Shown here piece by piece: positions 27,312 to 36,730 of a stretch of DNA of 64,000 bases. Below the pieces are notes generated by a model, which had not been told where the DNA came from, made no database searches, and saw nothing but the letters and a program-made list of their open reading frames with translations. Position numbers and translations under genes: made by a program. Every line of letters begins with the position of its first letter. Position 1 is the first letter of the stretch. The stretch is from Robiginitalea aestuariiviva (GTDB lineage Bacteria; Bacteroidota; Bacteroidia; Flavobacteriales; Flavobacteriaceae), in assembly GCF_029537735.1 (NCBI RefSeq), contig NZ_JARPUQ010000002.1:922240-986239 (forward strand), in the 5' to 3' direction.

Positions 27312-28721
27312 TCAGGCCATTTCGATTTCCAGGAGTTGGCGGGGGTCAGTCACCTTACCGGTTACTGCGGCTGCAGCGGCTACCAGGGGGCTGGCCAGCA
27401 GGGTTCGCGCCCCGGGCCCCTGACGCCCTTCAAAGTTCCGGTTGGAGGTGCTTACGGCGTATTTCCCCGCCGGGATTTTGTCCTCATTCATAGCCAGACA
27501 GGCAGAACACCCGGGCTCCCGTAGCTCGAAGCCTGCTTCGGTGAGCACCTCCAGGATGCCTTCCTCCCGGATGGCCGCTTCCACCTGGTGGGAGCCAGGC
27601 ACCAGCCATGCGGTCACGTGGTCCGCCTTTTTGCGGCCCTTGACCACCTGGGCAAAGGCGCGGAAATCCTCAATCCGGCCATTGGTGCAACTGCCGAGGA
27701 ATACAAAATCCACCTTTTTCCCGATCATGGCTTCCCCTTCGGAGAAGGCCATATACTCCAGGGATTTCCGGTAGGTGCTAACCCCGCCTTCCACAGTCTC
27801 GGCAGCCGGGATGCTCTGGGAAATCCCCAGCCCCATGCCCGGGTTGGTACCGTAGGTGATCATGGGTTCGATATCCGCCCCGTTAAAGGTGAGTTCCTTG
27901 TCGAAACGGGCATCCTTGTCGGTATAAAGGGTCTCCCAGTAGGCCATGGCCTCGTCCCAGGCTGCGCCTTTGGGGGCAAATTCCCGGCCTTTCACATAGT
28001 CGAAAGTCTTCTGGTCAGGCGCCACCATACCGCCACGCGCCCCCATTTCAATACTGAGGTTGCAAACGGTCATACGCCCTTCCATACTCATGTTCCGGAA
28101 TACTTCCCCGGCGTATTCCACAAAATACCCGGTGGCCCCGGAGGTGGTGAGCTGGGAAATGATATACAGGGCCACATCCTTGGGGGTTACCCCGGGGTTC
28201 AGGCTCCCGTTTATATTGATCCGCATACTTTTGGGTTTGGGCTGCATGATGCACTGGGTGGCCAGCACCATTTCTACCTCCGAGGTCCCGATGCCAAATG
28301 CAATGGCCCCGAATGCCCCATGGGTAGAGGTATGGGAATCCCCGCAAACGATGGTGGCCCCGGGAAGGGTGATTCCGTTTTCCGGCCCGATTACGTGGAC
28401 AATACCGTTCTTTTCATGCCCCAGGCCCCAATACGGGATACCGTGCTCGGTGGCATTGCGCTCCAAAGCGGCCAACTGGTTGGCCGAGAGCGGGTCCGCC
28501 ACAGGCAGGTGCTGATTGCGGGTTGGGGTATTGTGGTCTGCGGTAGCGAAGGTGCGGTTGGGGTACAGCACCGGGATACCCCGGTTCTTAAGCCCCAGGA
28601 ATGCCACTGGGCTGGTCACCTCGTGTACCAGGTGCCGGTCGATAAACAATACGTCCGGGCCGTTTTCCACGCTGCGTACCACGTGGGAATCCCAGACTTT
28701 GTCAAAAAGCGTTTTGCTCAT
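27312..28721 (-). CDS. leuC: 3-isopropylmalate dehydratase large subunit
   Basis: The iron-sulfur aconitase-like subunit. The 469-residue product has the cluster cysteines in [12 protein letters not shown] and [14 protein letters not shown], plus [26 protein letters not shown]. The frame runs back to 28754, but the conserved start is [15 protein letters not shown] at 28721, and a TAnnTTTG element at 28752-28759 would place the transcript start after 28754, so the shorter form is chosen. It heads the reverse leuC-leuD-leuA-like operon. leuB is not in the window. Confidence 0.96.
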   Translation of the reverse strand: MSKTLFDKVWDSHVVRSVENGPDVLFIDRHLVHEVTSPVAFLGLKNRGIPVLYPNRTFATADHNTPTRNQHLPVADPLSANQLAALERNATEHGIPYWGLGHEKNGIVHVIGPENGITLPGATIVCGDSHTSTHGAFGAIAFGIGTSEVEMVLATQCIMQPKPKSMRININGSLNPGVTPKDVALYIISQLTTSGATGYFVEYAGEVFRNMSMEGRMTVCNLSIEMGARGGMVAPDQKTFDYVKGREFAPKGAAWDEAMAYWETLYTDKDARFDKELTFNGADIEPMITYGTNPGMGLGISQSIPAAETVEGGVSTYRKSLEYMAFSEGEAMIGKKVDFVFLGSCTNGRIEDFRAFAQVVKGRKKADHVTAWLVPGSHQVEAAIREEGILEVLTEAGFELREPGCSACLAMNEDKIPAGKYAVSTSNRNFEGRQGPGARTLLASPLVAAAAAVTGKVTDPRQLLEIEMA

Positions 28722-28751
28722 AATCCGTGTTCTGCCTTGGTTCAATTTTAG

Positions 28752-28759
28752 CAAAGCTA
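28752..28759 (-). promoter_or_regulatory. -7 promoter element of the leuCD operon
   Basis: TAGCTTTG on the minus strand fits TAnnTTTG and lies about 30 bases before the leuC ATG at 28721. No TTG at -33 is evident; a palindrome lies there instead (28773-28784). Confidence 0.5.
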
Positions 28760-28772
28760 AAGTACAAAGGAG

Positions 28773-28784
28773 CCCCTGCAGGGG
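28773..28784. promoter_or_regulatory. perfect 12-bp palindrome upstream of the leuC promoter
   Basis: CCCCTGCAGGGG lies 13 bases upstream of the leuC -7 element, just where a -33 contact or operator would be. A regulator-binding role is inference; no matching site was noticed elsewhere in the window. Confidence 0.3.
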
Positions 28785-28862
28785 AAAATACGCCCCCTGA
28801 AAATTACGATGCCCAAAAACAGGGAAAGGCTCGAGTGTTACCCCGGGGTTGGGGGTATGGGG

Positions 28863-30968
28863 CTAGCTGATATAGTCCCACCGGCTTTTAAAGACCTCCA
28901 TTCGGGCCATCTTTTCCCGTACCATGCTGTGGGCCGGGTCGGTCAGGACAGGGTCGGCCTGCAACAGGGCAGAGGCATGGTGGCGGGCCGTGCGCAACCA
29001 TTCGCCGTCTTTGACCACGTCGGCGATTTTTAGGCTCAGAATTCCACTTTGCTGGGTGCCCATGAGGTCCCCGGGCCCCCGCAGCCGCAAATCGGTTTCC
29101 GCAATTTCAAACCCGTCATTGGTGCGGACCATGGTCTGCAGGCGGGTTTGGGCATCTTCCGAAAGTTTGTGGCTACCCATCAGGATGCAATAGCTCTGGT
29201 CTGCCCCACGGCCCACACGCCCCCGCAACTGGTGCAGTTGGGAGAGGCCAAACCGCTCTGCGCTTTCAATGACCATCACCGAGGCATTGGGGACATTCAC
29301 CCCCACCTCAATCACGGTGGTGGCTACCATGATCTGGGTTTTCCCCTCCGCAAACCGCTGCATTTCAAAATCCTTGTCTTCGGGTTTCATTTGCCCGTGT
29401 ACAATAGAGACCTGGTACTGTGGCTGCGGGAATTCCCTACTGATGCTTTCATATCCATCCATCAGGTCCTTGTAATCCAGGGCTTCCGATTCCTGTATCA
29501 GGGGATAGACCACATAGACCTGCCTGCCTTTGGCAATTTCGTCCTTCATAAACCGGAAAACCTTGAGGCGGTCCGCATCCGAGCGCCAGACGGTGCGCAC
29601 GGGTTTTCGGCCCGGGGGAAGGGTGTCGATCACGCTGATGTCCAGGTCTCCGTACAGGCTCATGGCCAGGGTGCGGGGGATAGGGGTGGCCGTCATCACC
29701 AGCACATGGGGGGGCGAGGTGTTCTTTTTCCAGAGCCGGGCCCGCTGCGCCACGCCAAAGCGGTGCTGTTCGTCCACAATGGCCAGCCCCAGGTTATGGA
29801 AACGCACCCGTTCCTCCAGCACGGCATGCGTCCCGATCAGAAAGGGGAGGTCTCCGCTGGCCAGGGCTTCCAGCATGGGTTTGCGGTCCTTTTCCTTTAC
29901 GGAGCCGGTTAACAGCTCCACCCCAATCTCCATGGGCTCCAGCAGTTCCCGCACCGCCCGGTAATGTTGCTGCGCCAGAATTTCCGTAGGGGCAACCAGG
30001 CAGGCCTGATAGCCGTTGTCCAGGGCCAGGAGCATGGCCAGTACCGCCACAATGGTCTTCCCGCTGCCTACATCGCCCTGCAACAAGCGGTTCATCTGGG
30101 CGTTGCTGCCCAGGTCTGCCCGGATTTCGCGTACCACCCGCTTTTGGGCCGGGGTAAGTTCAAAGGGCAGGTGCTGGTCGTAAAAGGTATTGAAGTGGCT
30201 GCCTACCTCTGCAAAGGGAAAACCCTTGATCTTGCGCTTGCGCTGCTGCTTTTTAGCCAGCAGGGCCAGCTGGATATAGAAGAGTTCTTCAAATTTCAGG
30301 CGGGCCTGGGCGCCGGCCAGGTGCTTTTGGGAATCCGGGAAGTGGATCTGAATAAGGGCCCGTTGCTTGCCCATTAGCCCCAGGGTTTCGCGGAGTTCCC
30401 GGGGCAGGGTTTCCGTAAGGGTGTCCCGTACTTCGCCCAGCAATTGGGCCACCCACTGGCTGAGCAGGCGGTTGGTTACCCCCTGCCGGCCCAGTTTTTC
30501 CGTGGACGGGTATACGGGTTGCATCCGCAACCTTGGCTTTTGTTCGTGTTCGCGCAACAGCTCCAATTCGGGGTGGGCTATAGAGTAGACCCCGTTATAC
30601 CAGTTCACCCGGCCGTAGACCACATAGGGTTCCCCCAGTTTTAACCGGTCGCGGAACCATTGCTGGCTGCGAAACCAGACCAGTTCCATCTCCCCGGTGG
30701 CATCCCGGAAGGTAGCTACCAGCCGGCTCCCTTTTTTTTGTTGTACTGTTTTCAGGTGGACTACCTGCCCCACGATCTGTACCTCCGAACTGTTGCGTTC
30801 CAGCTGCGCTATCGTATAAAAACGGGTTTTGTCGATATAGCGGTTCGGGAAGAAGTACAGCAGGTCCTGGTAGGTCTCTATACCCAGTTCCTGGCGCAAC
30901 AGCCGCGCCCGCCCGGGGCCTACGCCCTTCAGATAGGTTACATCGGTATGCAGCTGTTGGGGATGCAT
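28863..30968 (-). CDS. recG: ATP-dependent DNA helicase RecG
   Basis: Reverses stalled replication forks and moves Holliday junctions. The 701-residue product has the N-terminal wedge/OB domain (residues about 60-170, with EVQIVGQVVHLKTVQQKKGSR), Walker A LQGDVGSGKT, the RecG-specific DEQHRFGVAQRARLW box, motif III VMTATPIPRTLAMSLYGDLD, and C-terminal QLHQLRGRVGRGADQSYC. Length is normal. It is divergent from the M1 peptidase gene, with 79 bases between starts, and lies 108 bases before leuC read leftward. Confidence 0.96.
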   Translation of the reverse strand: MHPQQLHTDVTYLKGVGPGRARLLRQELGIETYQDLLYFFPNRYIDKTRFYTIAQLERNSSEVQIVGQVVHLKTVQQKKGSRLVATFRDATGEMELVWFRSQQWFRDRLKLGEPYVVYGRVNWYNGVYSIAHPELELLREHEQKPRLRMQPVYPSTEKLGRQGVTNRLLSQWVAQLLGEVRDTLTETLPRELRETLGLMGKQRALIQIHFPDSQKHLAGAQARLKFEELFYIQLALLAKKQQRKRKIKGFPFAEVGSHFNTFYDQHLPFELTPAQKRVVREIRADLGSNAQMNRLLQGDVGSGKTIVAVLAMLLALDNGYQACLVAPTEILAQQHYRAVRELLEPMEIGVELLTGSVKEKDRKPMLEALASGDLPFLIGTHAVLEERVRFHNLGLAIVDEQHRFGVAQRARLWKKNTSPPHVLVMTATPIPRTLAMSLYGDLDISVIDTLPPGRKPVRTVWRSDADRLKVFRFMKDEIAKGRQVYVVYPLIQESEALDYKDLMDGYESISREFPQPQYQVSIVHGQMKPEDKDFEMQRFAEGKTQIMVATTVIEVGVNVPNASVMVIESAERFGLSQLHQLRGRVGRGADQSYCILMGSHKLSEDAQTRLQTMVRTNDGFEIAETDLRLRGPGDLMGTQQSGILSLKIADVVKDGEWLRTARHHASALLQADPVLTDPAHSMVREKMARMEVFKSRWDYIS

Positions 30969-31047
30969 CGGTCTAAATTACGCCTTAGGCCATACGCATG
31001 CAACCGCCAATGCCTAAATTTGGTCTGGATCTTGTACGCTATAACCC

Positions 31048-33129
31048 ATGCGCGCTCAATTGCTCTGGACATTTCTGGTTTTCGCCTTTCACGGACTACA
31101 GGCCCAGCAGGATGCCGTGGATTTCCTCAGGGGCGATATTGAAATAACCCCTTTTCCCGTTATGGAAATCCTGCGTGGTGCGGTGGATTATACCTTTAAT
31201 CTGAATGGACAGGCGGACAGTCTGCGCATCGATGCCCGTAATATGGAATTCCACCGGGTGCTGATGGATGGCAAGCCGGCACCTTATGCCTACCAGGGGC
31301 GCAACCTCCGTCTGCAGGCACCCGCGGCAGCTGGCACCCATCGCCTGCGCCTGGAATACACGGCCAGGCCCTCCCAAACGGTCTATTTTATGGGCTGGGT
31401 AGATCAGGTATCCGGCAACGAGCAAATCTGGACCCAGGGACAGGGAAAATATTCCAGCCACTGGGTGCCCAGTTTCGATGCCATGGAGGAAAAAGTAATC
31501 TTTAGTCTGAAAGTGCATTTTTCTCCGGCGTATACAGTGGTGGCCAATGGCCGCCTGGAGGGAAAATCCCAAAAGGACTCCCTGGCCGTTTGGGAGTATC
31601 GGATGCAACAGCCCATGAGTAGTTACCTCCTGGCTTTTGCCATTGGGGATTTTGACCACCTGGAAGACCGTTCGGCCAGTGGCGTGCCCATAAAGCTATA
31701 CTATCCGAAAGGGGAGGAGGCCAAGGCCCGCCTGGCGTATTCGGGCAGTGCCGCCCTTTTTGATTTTCTGGAAGCAGAAATCGGAGTGCCCTATCCCTGG
31801 CAGGAGTACAAACAGGTGCCGGTTTGGGATTTCCTCTATGCCGGCATGGAAAATACCGGGGCCACTTTTTTTGCGGACACTTATCTGGTGGACTCCCTGG
31901 GATGGGCAGACCGGGAATACACCAATGTGAACGCCCACGAACTGGCCCACCAGTGGTTTGGCAACCTGGTTACCGAAACCGATGGGGGGCAGCACTGGCT
32001 GCACGAAGGGTTTGCCACCTACTACGCTTACCTGGCGCAGGCTGCCCTGAAAGGGGAGGAAGACCTCTACTGGAACCTGTTGCAGTCTGCGGAAGCCCTT
32101 GAAGGCTTATCCGGGGAACAGGCCCGTGCCCTGCTGGATCCAGGGGCAGGTAGTCTGGTATTCTATGAAAAAGGGGCCTGGGCCCTGTTTGCACTCCGGG
32201 AACTGGTCGGGGATGCCGCCTTTGGGACCGGAATCCGGCGCTACCTGCAACACTATGCCTATGCCAATGCCACGGTTGCCGATTTCCTGCAGGTCATGGA
32301 AGAAGTATACGGGAAACCCCTGGACGGGTTTTCCAGGCAGTGGCTCCAAAGCGAGGCCTTTCCCTCGGAAGCTGCATTCGCGCTGCTCGGAAACCATCTG
32401 CCCGCCCTGGCCGGGTACAGGGAGTATCGTGAAGGCGATGCCGGGCGACGGCTACATCAGGATACCCTGATGGCCTTCTGGGACCGGCACGATGCGCCGC
32501 GATACCGGGAGGCGTTGCTGCGGCAGTACGCGGGCCCATGGACCCCCAACCTTTTTGAGGCCATACACCAGCAGGGCCATGTAACCCTGGTCCGCTTGCT
32601 GGCCGAGCGGCTGACCGGGGCGGAACCCTGGATGCGCCCCTATCTGGACGCCTGGATGGAAGGGGCTTCCTACCGGCTCCGGGAGGCCGCCTTTTTCTGG
32701 CGTTGGCAGGGCTTTCCCGCGGAGCGGGCCCGGATCCTCAATCGGATGGCTGCCAATGGCAGCTTAGGCCATCTCCCATTACAACAACTTTGGTGGCTCC
32801 TGGCGGTGGCCACGGACGGGTATCAGGATCCCGGTTTGCGCATGCAGTATCTGGATGCCTTAAGGGAATCCACGCGCCCCTGGTACCGGCGTGAGGTACG
32901 TGAAAATGCCTTTCGCCTGCTGCAGCAGGTGGATGCCCTGTCCGAAGAAAACCTCAGGGACCTGATCCAGGCCACCGAGCATCACGCCTGGGAATTCCGC
33001 CTGTTCTGCCGTCGTATGCTGGACCGGCTCATGGCCGGGTACCGTGACCCGGCATTTTGGAAACGCCTGGGCACGGAATTCCCCCAGGATAAATTCCGAT
33101 ATTTCCATTCCAAATTGAACGAATTATGA
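31048..33129 (+). CDS. secreted M1 family zinc aminopeptidase
   Basis: A gluzincin peptidase removing N-terminal residues from peptides. A signal peptide ends at about residue 20 (FAFHGLQAQ), so it works in the periplasm or outside. The substrate-side motif is AGMENTGATFF; the zinc ligands H297, H301 and E320 sit in NAHELAHQW and HWLHEGF, so the enzyme should be active. The C-terminal half (about 400-693) is a helical region shared with other Bacteroidota M1 enzymes. Its last bases overlap the patatin gene by 4. Contrast the inactive relative at 49385-52231. Confidence 0.93.
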   Translation: MRAQLLWTFLVFAFHGLQAQQDAVDFLRGDIEITPFPVMEILRGAVDYTFNLNGQADSLRIDARNMEFHRVLMDGKPAPYAYQGRNLRLQAPAAAGTHRLRLEYTARPSQTVYFMGWVDQVSGNEQIWTQGQGKYSSHWVPSFDAMEEKVIFSLKVHFSPAYTVVANGRLEGKSQKDSLAVWEYRMQQPMSSYLLAFAIGDFDHLEDRSASGVPIKLYYPKGEEAKARLAYSGSAALFDFLEAEIGVPYPWQEYKQVPVWDFLYAGMENTGATFFADTYLVDSLGWADREYTNVNAHELAHQWFGNLVTETDGGQHWLHEGFATYYAYLAQAALKGEEDLYWNLLQSAEALEGLSGEQARALLDPGAGSLVFYEKGAWALFALRELVGDAAFGTGIRRYLQHYAYANATVADFLQVMEEVYGKPLDGFSRQWLQSEAFPSEAAFALLGNHLPALAGYREYREGDAGRRLHQDTLMAFWDRHDAPRYREALLRQYAGPWTPNLFEAIHQQGHVTLVRLLAERLTGAEPWMRPYLDAWMEGASYRLREAAFFWRWQGFPAERARILNRMAANGSLGHLPLQQLWWLLAVATDGYQDPGLRMQYLDALRESTRPWYRREVRENAFRLLQQVDALSEENLRDLIQATEHHAWEFRLFCRRMLDRLMAGYRDPAFWKRLGTEFPQDKFRYFHSKLNEL

Positions 33130-34031
33130 GAGCATTGGTGATTTCAGGTGGCGGCAGCAAAGGCGCATTTGCCGGGGGCGTGGCTCAATACCTGATCCAG
33201 GAGCGTGGCCTGAAGTACGACCTGTACCTCGGCACCTCTACCGGAAGCCTGCTGATCCCCCACCTGGCCCTGGGGAAAATCCAGAAAATCAGGGAGGTGT
33301 ATACTTCGGTGAACCAGGAAAGTATTTTCAGCCACCGCCCCTTTACCATCCACCGTAAATACGGGGCATCTACCATTGGCATCAACCACTGGAACGTGGT
33401 GCGCAACTTTATGCGTGGCAGTAAAACCTTTGGGGAGAGTCATAACCTGTTGCAGTTGATCCGCAATACCATCACCCCGGAAGAGTTTGAAGCCCTGCAA
33501 AGCGGCCCCTACGACCTGGCAGTTACCGTGTCCAACCTCTCCCTGAACCAGGTGGAGTATAAGTCCGTCAAGGATTTTGATTATGAGGAATTCTGCGAAT
33601 GGGTCTGGATTTCCTGTAATTATACCCCGTTTATGAGCCTGGTGCGTAAAAACGGGTGCGAGTACGCAGATGGCGGCCTGGGCAACATGGTGCCCATAGA
33701 GGAGGCCATCCGCCGCGGAGCGCGGGAAGTGGATGCCATTATCCTGCATACGGAGGTGACCCAGGTAAACCGCCTGCCCTCCAGGAATGCCTTTTCCCTG
33801 TTAACCAATATGTTCGGGTTTATGCTGGATCGGATTGAGCAGCAAAACATTAAGATCGGGAAATTTGTGGCTAACCAGCAGGACGCCATCATCAATTTCT
33901 ACTATACTCCTACGGTACTCACCACCAATTCCCTGATCTTTGATCGCGATCAGATGGCCAAATGGTGGCGCAGTGGGTTGCTCTACGCCGAATCCAAATC
34001 GGAAAATACGAGCCCCCTGGAGCCCGAATAG
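33126..34031 (+). CDS. patatin-like phospholipase
   Basis: A 301-residue lipid acyl hydrolase. The oxyanion loop SGGGSKGAFAGG is at residues 7-18, the nucleophile S38 lies in LGTSTGS and the catalytic Asp in EYADGGLGNMVP, so the Ser-Asp dyad is complete. No signal peptide is seen; action on the inner membrane from the cytoplasm is likely. It overlaps the M1 peptidase stop by 4 bases, suggesting coupled translation, though the functional link is unclear. The next gene converges on it. Confidence 0.92.
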   Translation: MRALVISGGGSKGAFAGGVAQYLIQERGLKYDLYLGTSTGSLLIPHLALGKIQKIREVYTSVNQESIFSHRPFTIHRKYGASTIGINHWNVVRNFMRGSKTFGESHNLLQLIRNTITPEEFEALQSGPYDLAVTVSNLSLNQVEYKSVKDFDYEEFCEWVWISCNYTPFMSLVRKNGCEYADGGLGNMVPIEEAIRRGAREVDAIILHTEVTQVNRLPSRNAFSLLTNMFGFMLDRIEQQNIKIGKFVANQQDAIINFYYTPTVLTTNSLIFDRDQMAKWWRSGLLYAESKSENTSPLEPE

Positions 34032-34038
34032 GATACGC

Positions 34039-34557
34039 CTACCAGAGTTCCCCGATCTCCTTTTTAACAAAGGAGAGGGCGGTGGCGGAAGGGGAGGCCT
34101 TGTCCATGGTTTCGCTCAGGATGTCTTCCCGGAATTTATCTGCGGCCTCTGAGGCGCCCATGGCGGCCTTGCGGATGGTCTGTATGGTCGCATTCTTGGC
34201 GGCCTTGATCACGTTCCAGCAATCGTCTGTCATATAAATCTGCTGGGAAAGGTTGTGGTCGAATTCGTTTTCGATGGTACGGATCAAAAGGTTTTCATAA
34301 TCGTCCTTGTCTGCAGAGCGGGGTGCAACGCGCACCACCAGGCTGGGAATAGAAATGCGTTCCAGGAACAGGGCCATGCGCTCGTAGGCCTGCAGGCGGA
34401 TGGGCAGTGCATTTTTCTGGCTGTCTTTATGCAGGAGGTAGCGCCGGCGCCCGTCTTCGTTTCGGGTATGCAAGCGAAAAAAATAAAAGGCGACAGCCCC
34501 GGTAACGACTGAGGGCAATAAAAAGGCAAAAAGCTGAAAGATGTCTTCTGAGGACAT
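34039..34557 (-). CDS. conserved single-pass membrane protein of unknown function
   Basis: A 172-residue protein with one N-terminal membrane helix (IFQLFAFLLPSVVTGAVAFYFF) followed by a basic juxtamembrane stretch and a soluble helical domain. It resembles an uncharacterised protein family common in flavobacteria, but I cannot name its function. No catalytic motif is visible; the soluble part includes a long amphipathic segment (ENEFDHNLSQQIYMTDDCW). It stands alone, convergent with the patatin gene and 88 bases downstream of the next reverse-strand gene. Confidence 0.75.
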   Translation of the reverse strand: MSSEDIFQLFAFLLPSVVTGAVAFYFFRLHTRNEDGRRRYLLHKDSQKNALPIRLQAYERMALFLERISIPSLVVRVAPRSADKDDYENLLIRTIENEFDHNLSQQIYMTDDCWNVIKAAKNATIQTIRKAAMGASEAADKFREDILSETMDKASPSATALSFVKKEIGELW

Positions 34558-34645
34558 AAGGCGGTTTAGGTTTGGTTTCGGAAATCAGAACGGCTGAAAT
34601 CCGCAAAAATTATATCGCTAACCGGTTAATGCGCTTCCCGGGGCT

Positions 34646-35434
34646 TTATTGTTTGATTTCGGATTTTACTTCCCGGTAAAAGGCGCGGTAATCCGGGTGC
34701 AGGAGGATGTCTACCCCTTCCGAAAAGTTGCCGTCCCGCCCGCGGGCGCCCATACGGACTACAGGCACCCCATGCTGGTCCCTCAGGGCACTGAGGACAC
34801 TGGCTGCCTGCTGGGTAGCGGTAGCCAGGTCACCCGTCATGGAGAGGCCTTCCACGGTAATGCCCAGTTGGGGGTGGGCCGCTGCCAGGGTGGCCACCCC
34901 GGCCAGCAAAGGGTTAGACGTTTCGGTGAGGGCCGTCCCCGTATCACTGCCGAAGAGTTGCTCCAGGGAGGCCGAGATGACCAGGCTGCCTCCGGCTGCT
35001 TTCAACTGGGCGTCCGGCCCCAGGGTTTTCTTTGCGTCGGTGAGCAGGGCAATCAGGGAGGAGTCATTGCGGCTGAGCGTTTCCATGATCTGCCGTAACT
35101 CCGACTCCCGGGCTTCCAGGGAAGAAAGGGCCTGGTTCAGGGCTTCGGTATTCTTGTTGGACACCTGCGCAAAACTCCCCAGGTTTTTCAACAGGGTGGC
35201 ATTGGCATCCTTTAGTTCCGATACCTGGGTTTCGTAGGCTTCGGCTTCGGCACGGCTGGCTTTTTCTTTTTGCTGGGCGGTGTTGATTTCCGCCTGCATC
35301 TCCGTGATTTTCCGGTTTAAGGTATCGATCTGCGCCAGCAGGTCGCTCCGCCGCTGGGCAAATACACCATTACCGGTAGGCAAAAGGATTCCGGTTGTGA
35401 AAAGCACAAGGAGGGTACGGGTCATTTGGGGCAT
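34646..35434 (-). CDS. secreted coiled-coil protein with degenerate OmpA-like domain
   Basis: A 262-residue protein with a signal peptide ending GNGVFAQ, a long coiled coil (residues about 28-130) and a C-terminal domain that lines up with the OmpA lipoprotein encoded at 40528-41391. The segments LIALLTDAKKTLGPDAQLKAAGGSLVIS and ITVEGLSMTGDL match that paralogue in position, but the peptidoglycan-binding residues (TDN after VEGH; NRRTRI near the end) are missing. Binding of cell wall is thus unlikely. A second start, the Met three codons in, is possible. It follows the M20 gene by 12 bases on the same strand. Confidence 0.75.
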   Translation of the reverse strand: MPQMTRTLLVLFTTGILLPTGNGVFAQRRSDLLAQIDTLNRKITEMQAEINTAQQKEKASRAEAEAYETQVSELKDANATLLKNLGSFAQVSNKNTEALNQALSSLEARESELRQIMETLSRNDSSLIALLTDAKKTLGPDAQLKAAGGSLVISASLEQLFGSDTGTALTETSNPLLAGVATLAAAHPQLGITVEGLSMTGDLATATQQAASVLSALRDQHGVPVVRMGARGRDGNFSEGVDILLHPDYRAFYREVKSEIKQ

Positions 35435-35446
35435 GGGTTCTGGGAA

Positions 35447-36721
35447 TTAGCGGTTCATGTAGTCCAGGGTAAGCTCGCTTAGGGCACGTACCCCGAGTAG
35501 GAGCCCACTGTCGTCAATCTTGAAATCCGGGGTATGATGGGGGTAAGACTCCGTATTGCCCGGGGTCATCCCGCCCAGGAAAAAGTAAAACCCGGGGGCC
35601 ACTTTCTGAAAATAGGAGAAATCCTCCGCCCCAGTGATGGCTTTTTGAGCCACCGCCTGCCCGGGGCCCGCCACCCGCTGCAGGGTGGGGAGCATTTCCG
35701 AAACGAGTTCCGGGTCGTTGTAGGTAATTTCGGTGCCGTCCGTGATCTCAATGGTGGCATCCCCCCCATAGGCACGGGCCAGGGCCGGGACCATTTCCTC
35801 CATCCGGCGGTTGATGTGGTCCTTCATGTCGTAATCCAGGGTCCGGATGGTGCCAATCATTTCGGCGGATTCCGGGATGATGTTAAAGCGCACCCCACTC
35901 TGGATCTTGCCCACAGTAATAACGGCGGCTTCGTTAGTCAGGTTGGTTTCCCGGCTGATGATGGTTTGCAACCCGTCTATGATTTTGGCGCTGATCAGGA
36001 TAGGGTCTACGCCGCCCCAGGGCTGGGACCCGTGGGTTTGCTTGCCCTGTACCCGGATCCGAAAGCTTTGGGAGGCGGCCATGGCCCCGCCGGATTTATA
36101 CCGGATCATCCCTACCGGGGTCTGGGAATTGATATGCAGCCCAAAGATGGCATCCACTTTCGGGTTTTCCATCACCCCTTCCTTCACCATGAGCAGGGCG
36201 CCGCCCTCTTCCCCTTCCGGGGCGCCTTCCTCTGCGGGCTGGAAAATAAATTTAACCGTGCCTTTGATCAGCTGGCGGTTTTGGGCCAGCACTTCGGCTA
36301 CCCCCATCAGGATAGCCACATGCGTGTCGTGCCCGCAGGCGTGCATCACCCCGACTTCCTGCCCGTTGAACTCGCCCCGCACCTCGGATTTAAAGGGCAG
36401 GTCGTTACGTTCGGTAACCGGCAGGGCGTCCATATCTGCCCGCAGGGCCACTACCGGCCCCGGTTTGCTGCCCCTGAGCAGGCCTACCACCCCGGTATGG
36501 GCTACCCCGGTCTCGACTTCTATCCCTAGGGATTCGAGATGGGCGGCTACCTTGGCTGCGGTTTTGAATTCCCGGTTGGAGAGTTCAGGGTTTTGGTGGA
36601 TATCGCGTCTCCATTCGATCACTTTAGGGGCTACATTCTCATAAGCCTTTTCGAGGCTTTTATACTGGGCATTGGTGGCCAGGACGCAAAAGGCGGCCAT
36701 GGCAGTGAAGAGGTATTTCAT
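35447..36721 (-). CDS. secreted M20D family amidohydrolase (IAA-amino acid hydrolase/HipO-like)
   Basis: A zinc-dependent hydrolase of N-acyl amino acids or dipeptides. A signal peptide (MKYLFTAMAAFCVLATNAQ) shows export. Metal-binding motifs: ACGHDTHVAILMG, PAEEGAPEGEEGGALLM and the late ITGAEDFSYFQ; IHQNPELSNREF near the start is typical of M20D. The frame runs back to a TTG at 36730, but ATG 36721 begins the signal peptide directly. It sits between the DsrE-family gene and the coiled-coil gene on the same strand with short gaps, so one transcript is likely. Confidence 0.92.
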   Translation of the reverse strand: MKYLFTAMAAFCVLATNAQYKSLEKAYENVAPKVIEWRRDIHQNPELSNREFKTAAKVAAHLESLGIEVETGVAHTGVVGLLRGSKPGPVVALRADMDALPVTERNDLPFKSEVRGEFNGQEVGVMHACGHDTHVAILMGVAEVLAQNRQLIKGTVKFIFQPAEEGAPEGEEGGALLMVKEGVMENPKVDAIFGLHINSQTPVGMIRYKSGGAMAASQSFRIRVQGKQTHGSQPWGGVDPILISAKIIDGLQTIISRETNLTNEAAVITVGKIQSGVRFNIIPESAEMIGTIRTLDYDMKDHINRRMEEMVPALARAYGGDATIEITDGTEITYNDPELVSEMLPTLQRVAGPGQAVAQKAITGAEDFSYFQKVAPGFYFFLGGMTPGNTESYPHHTPDFKIDDSGLLLGVRALSELTLDYMNR

Positions 36722-36730
36722 GTCTTGCAA

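Noticed and set aside
25758-28751. Plus-strand frames of 389 and 387 codons over the leuA-like, leuD and leuC genes
   Set aside because: Shadow frames of genes with intact catalytic motifs on the minus strand.
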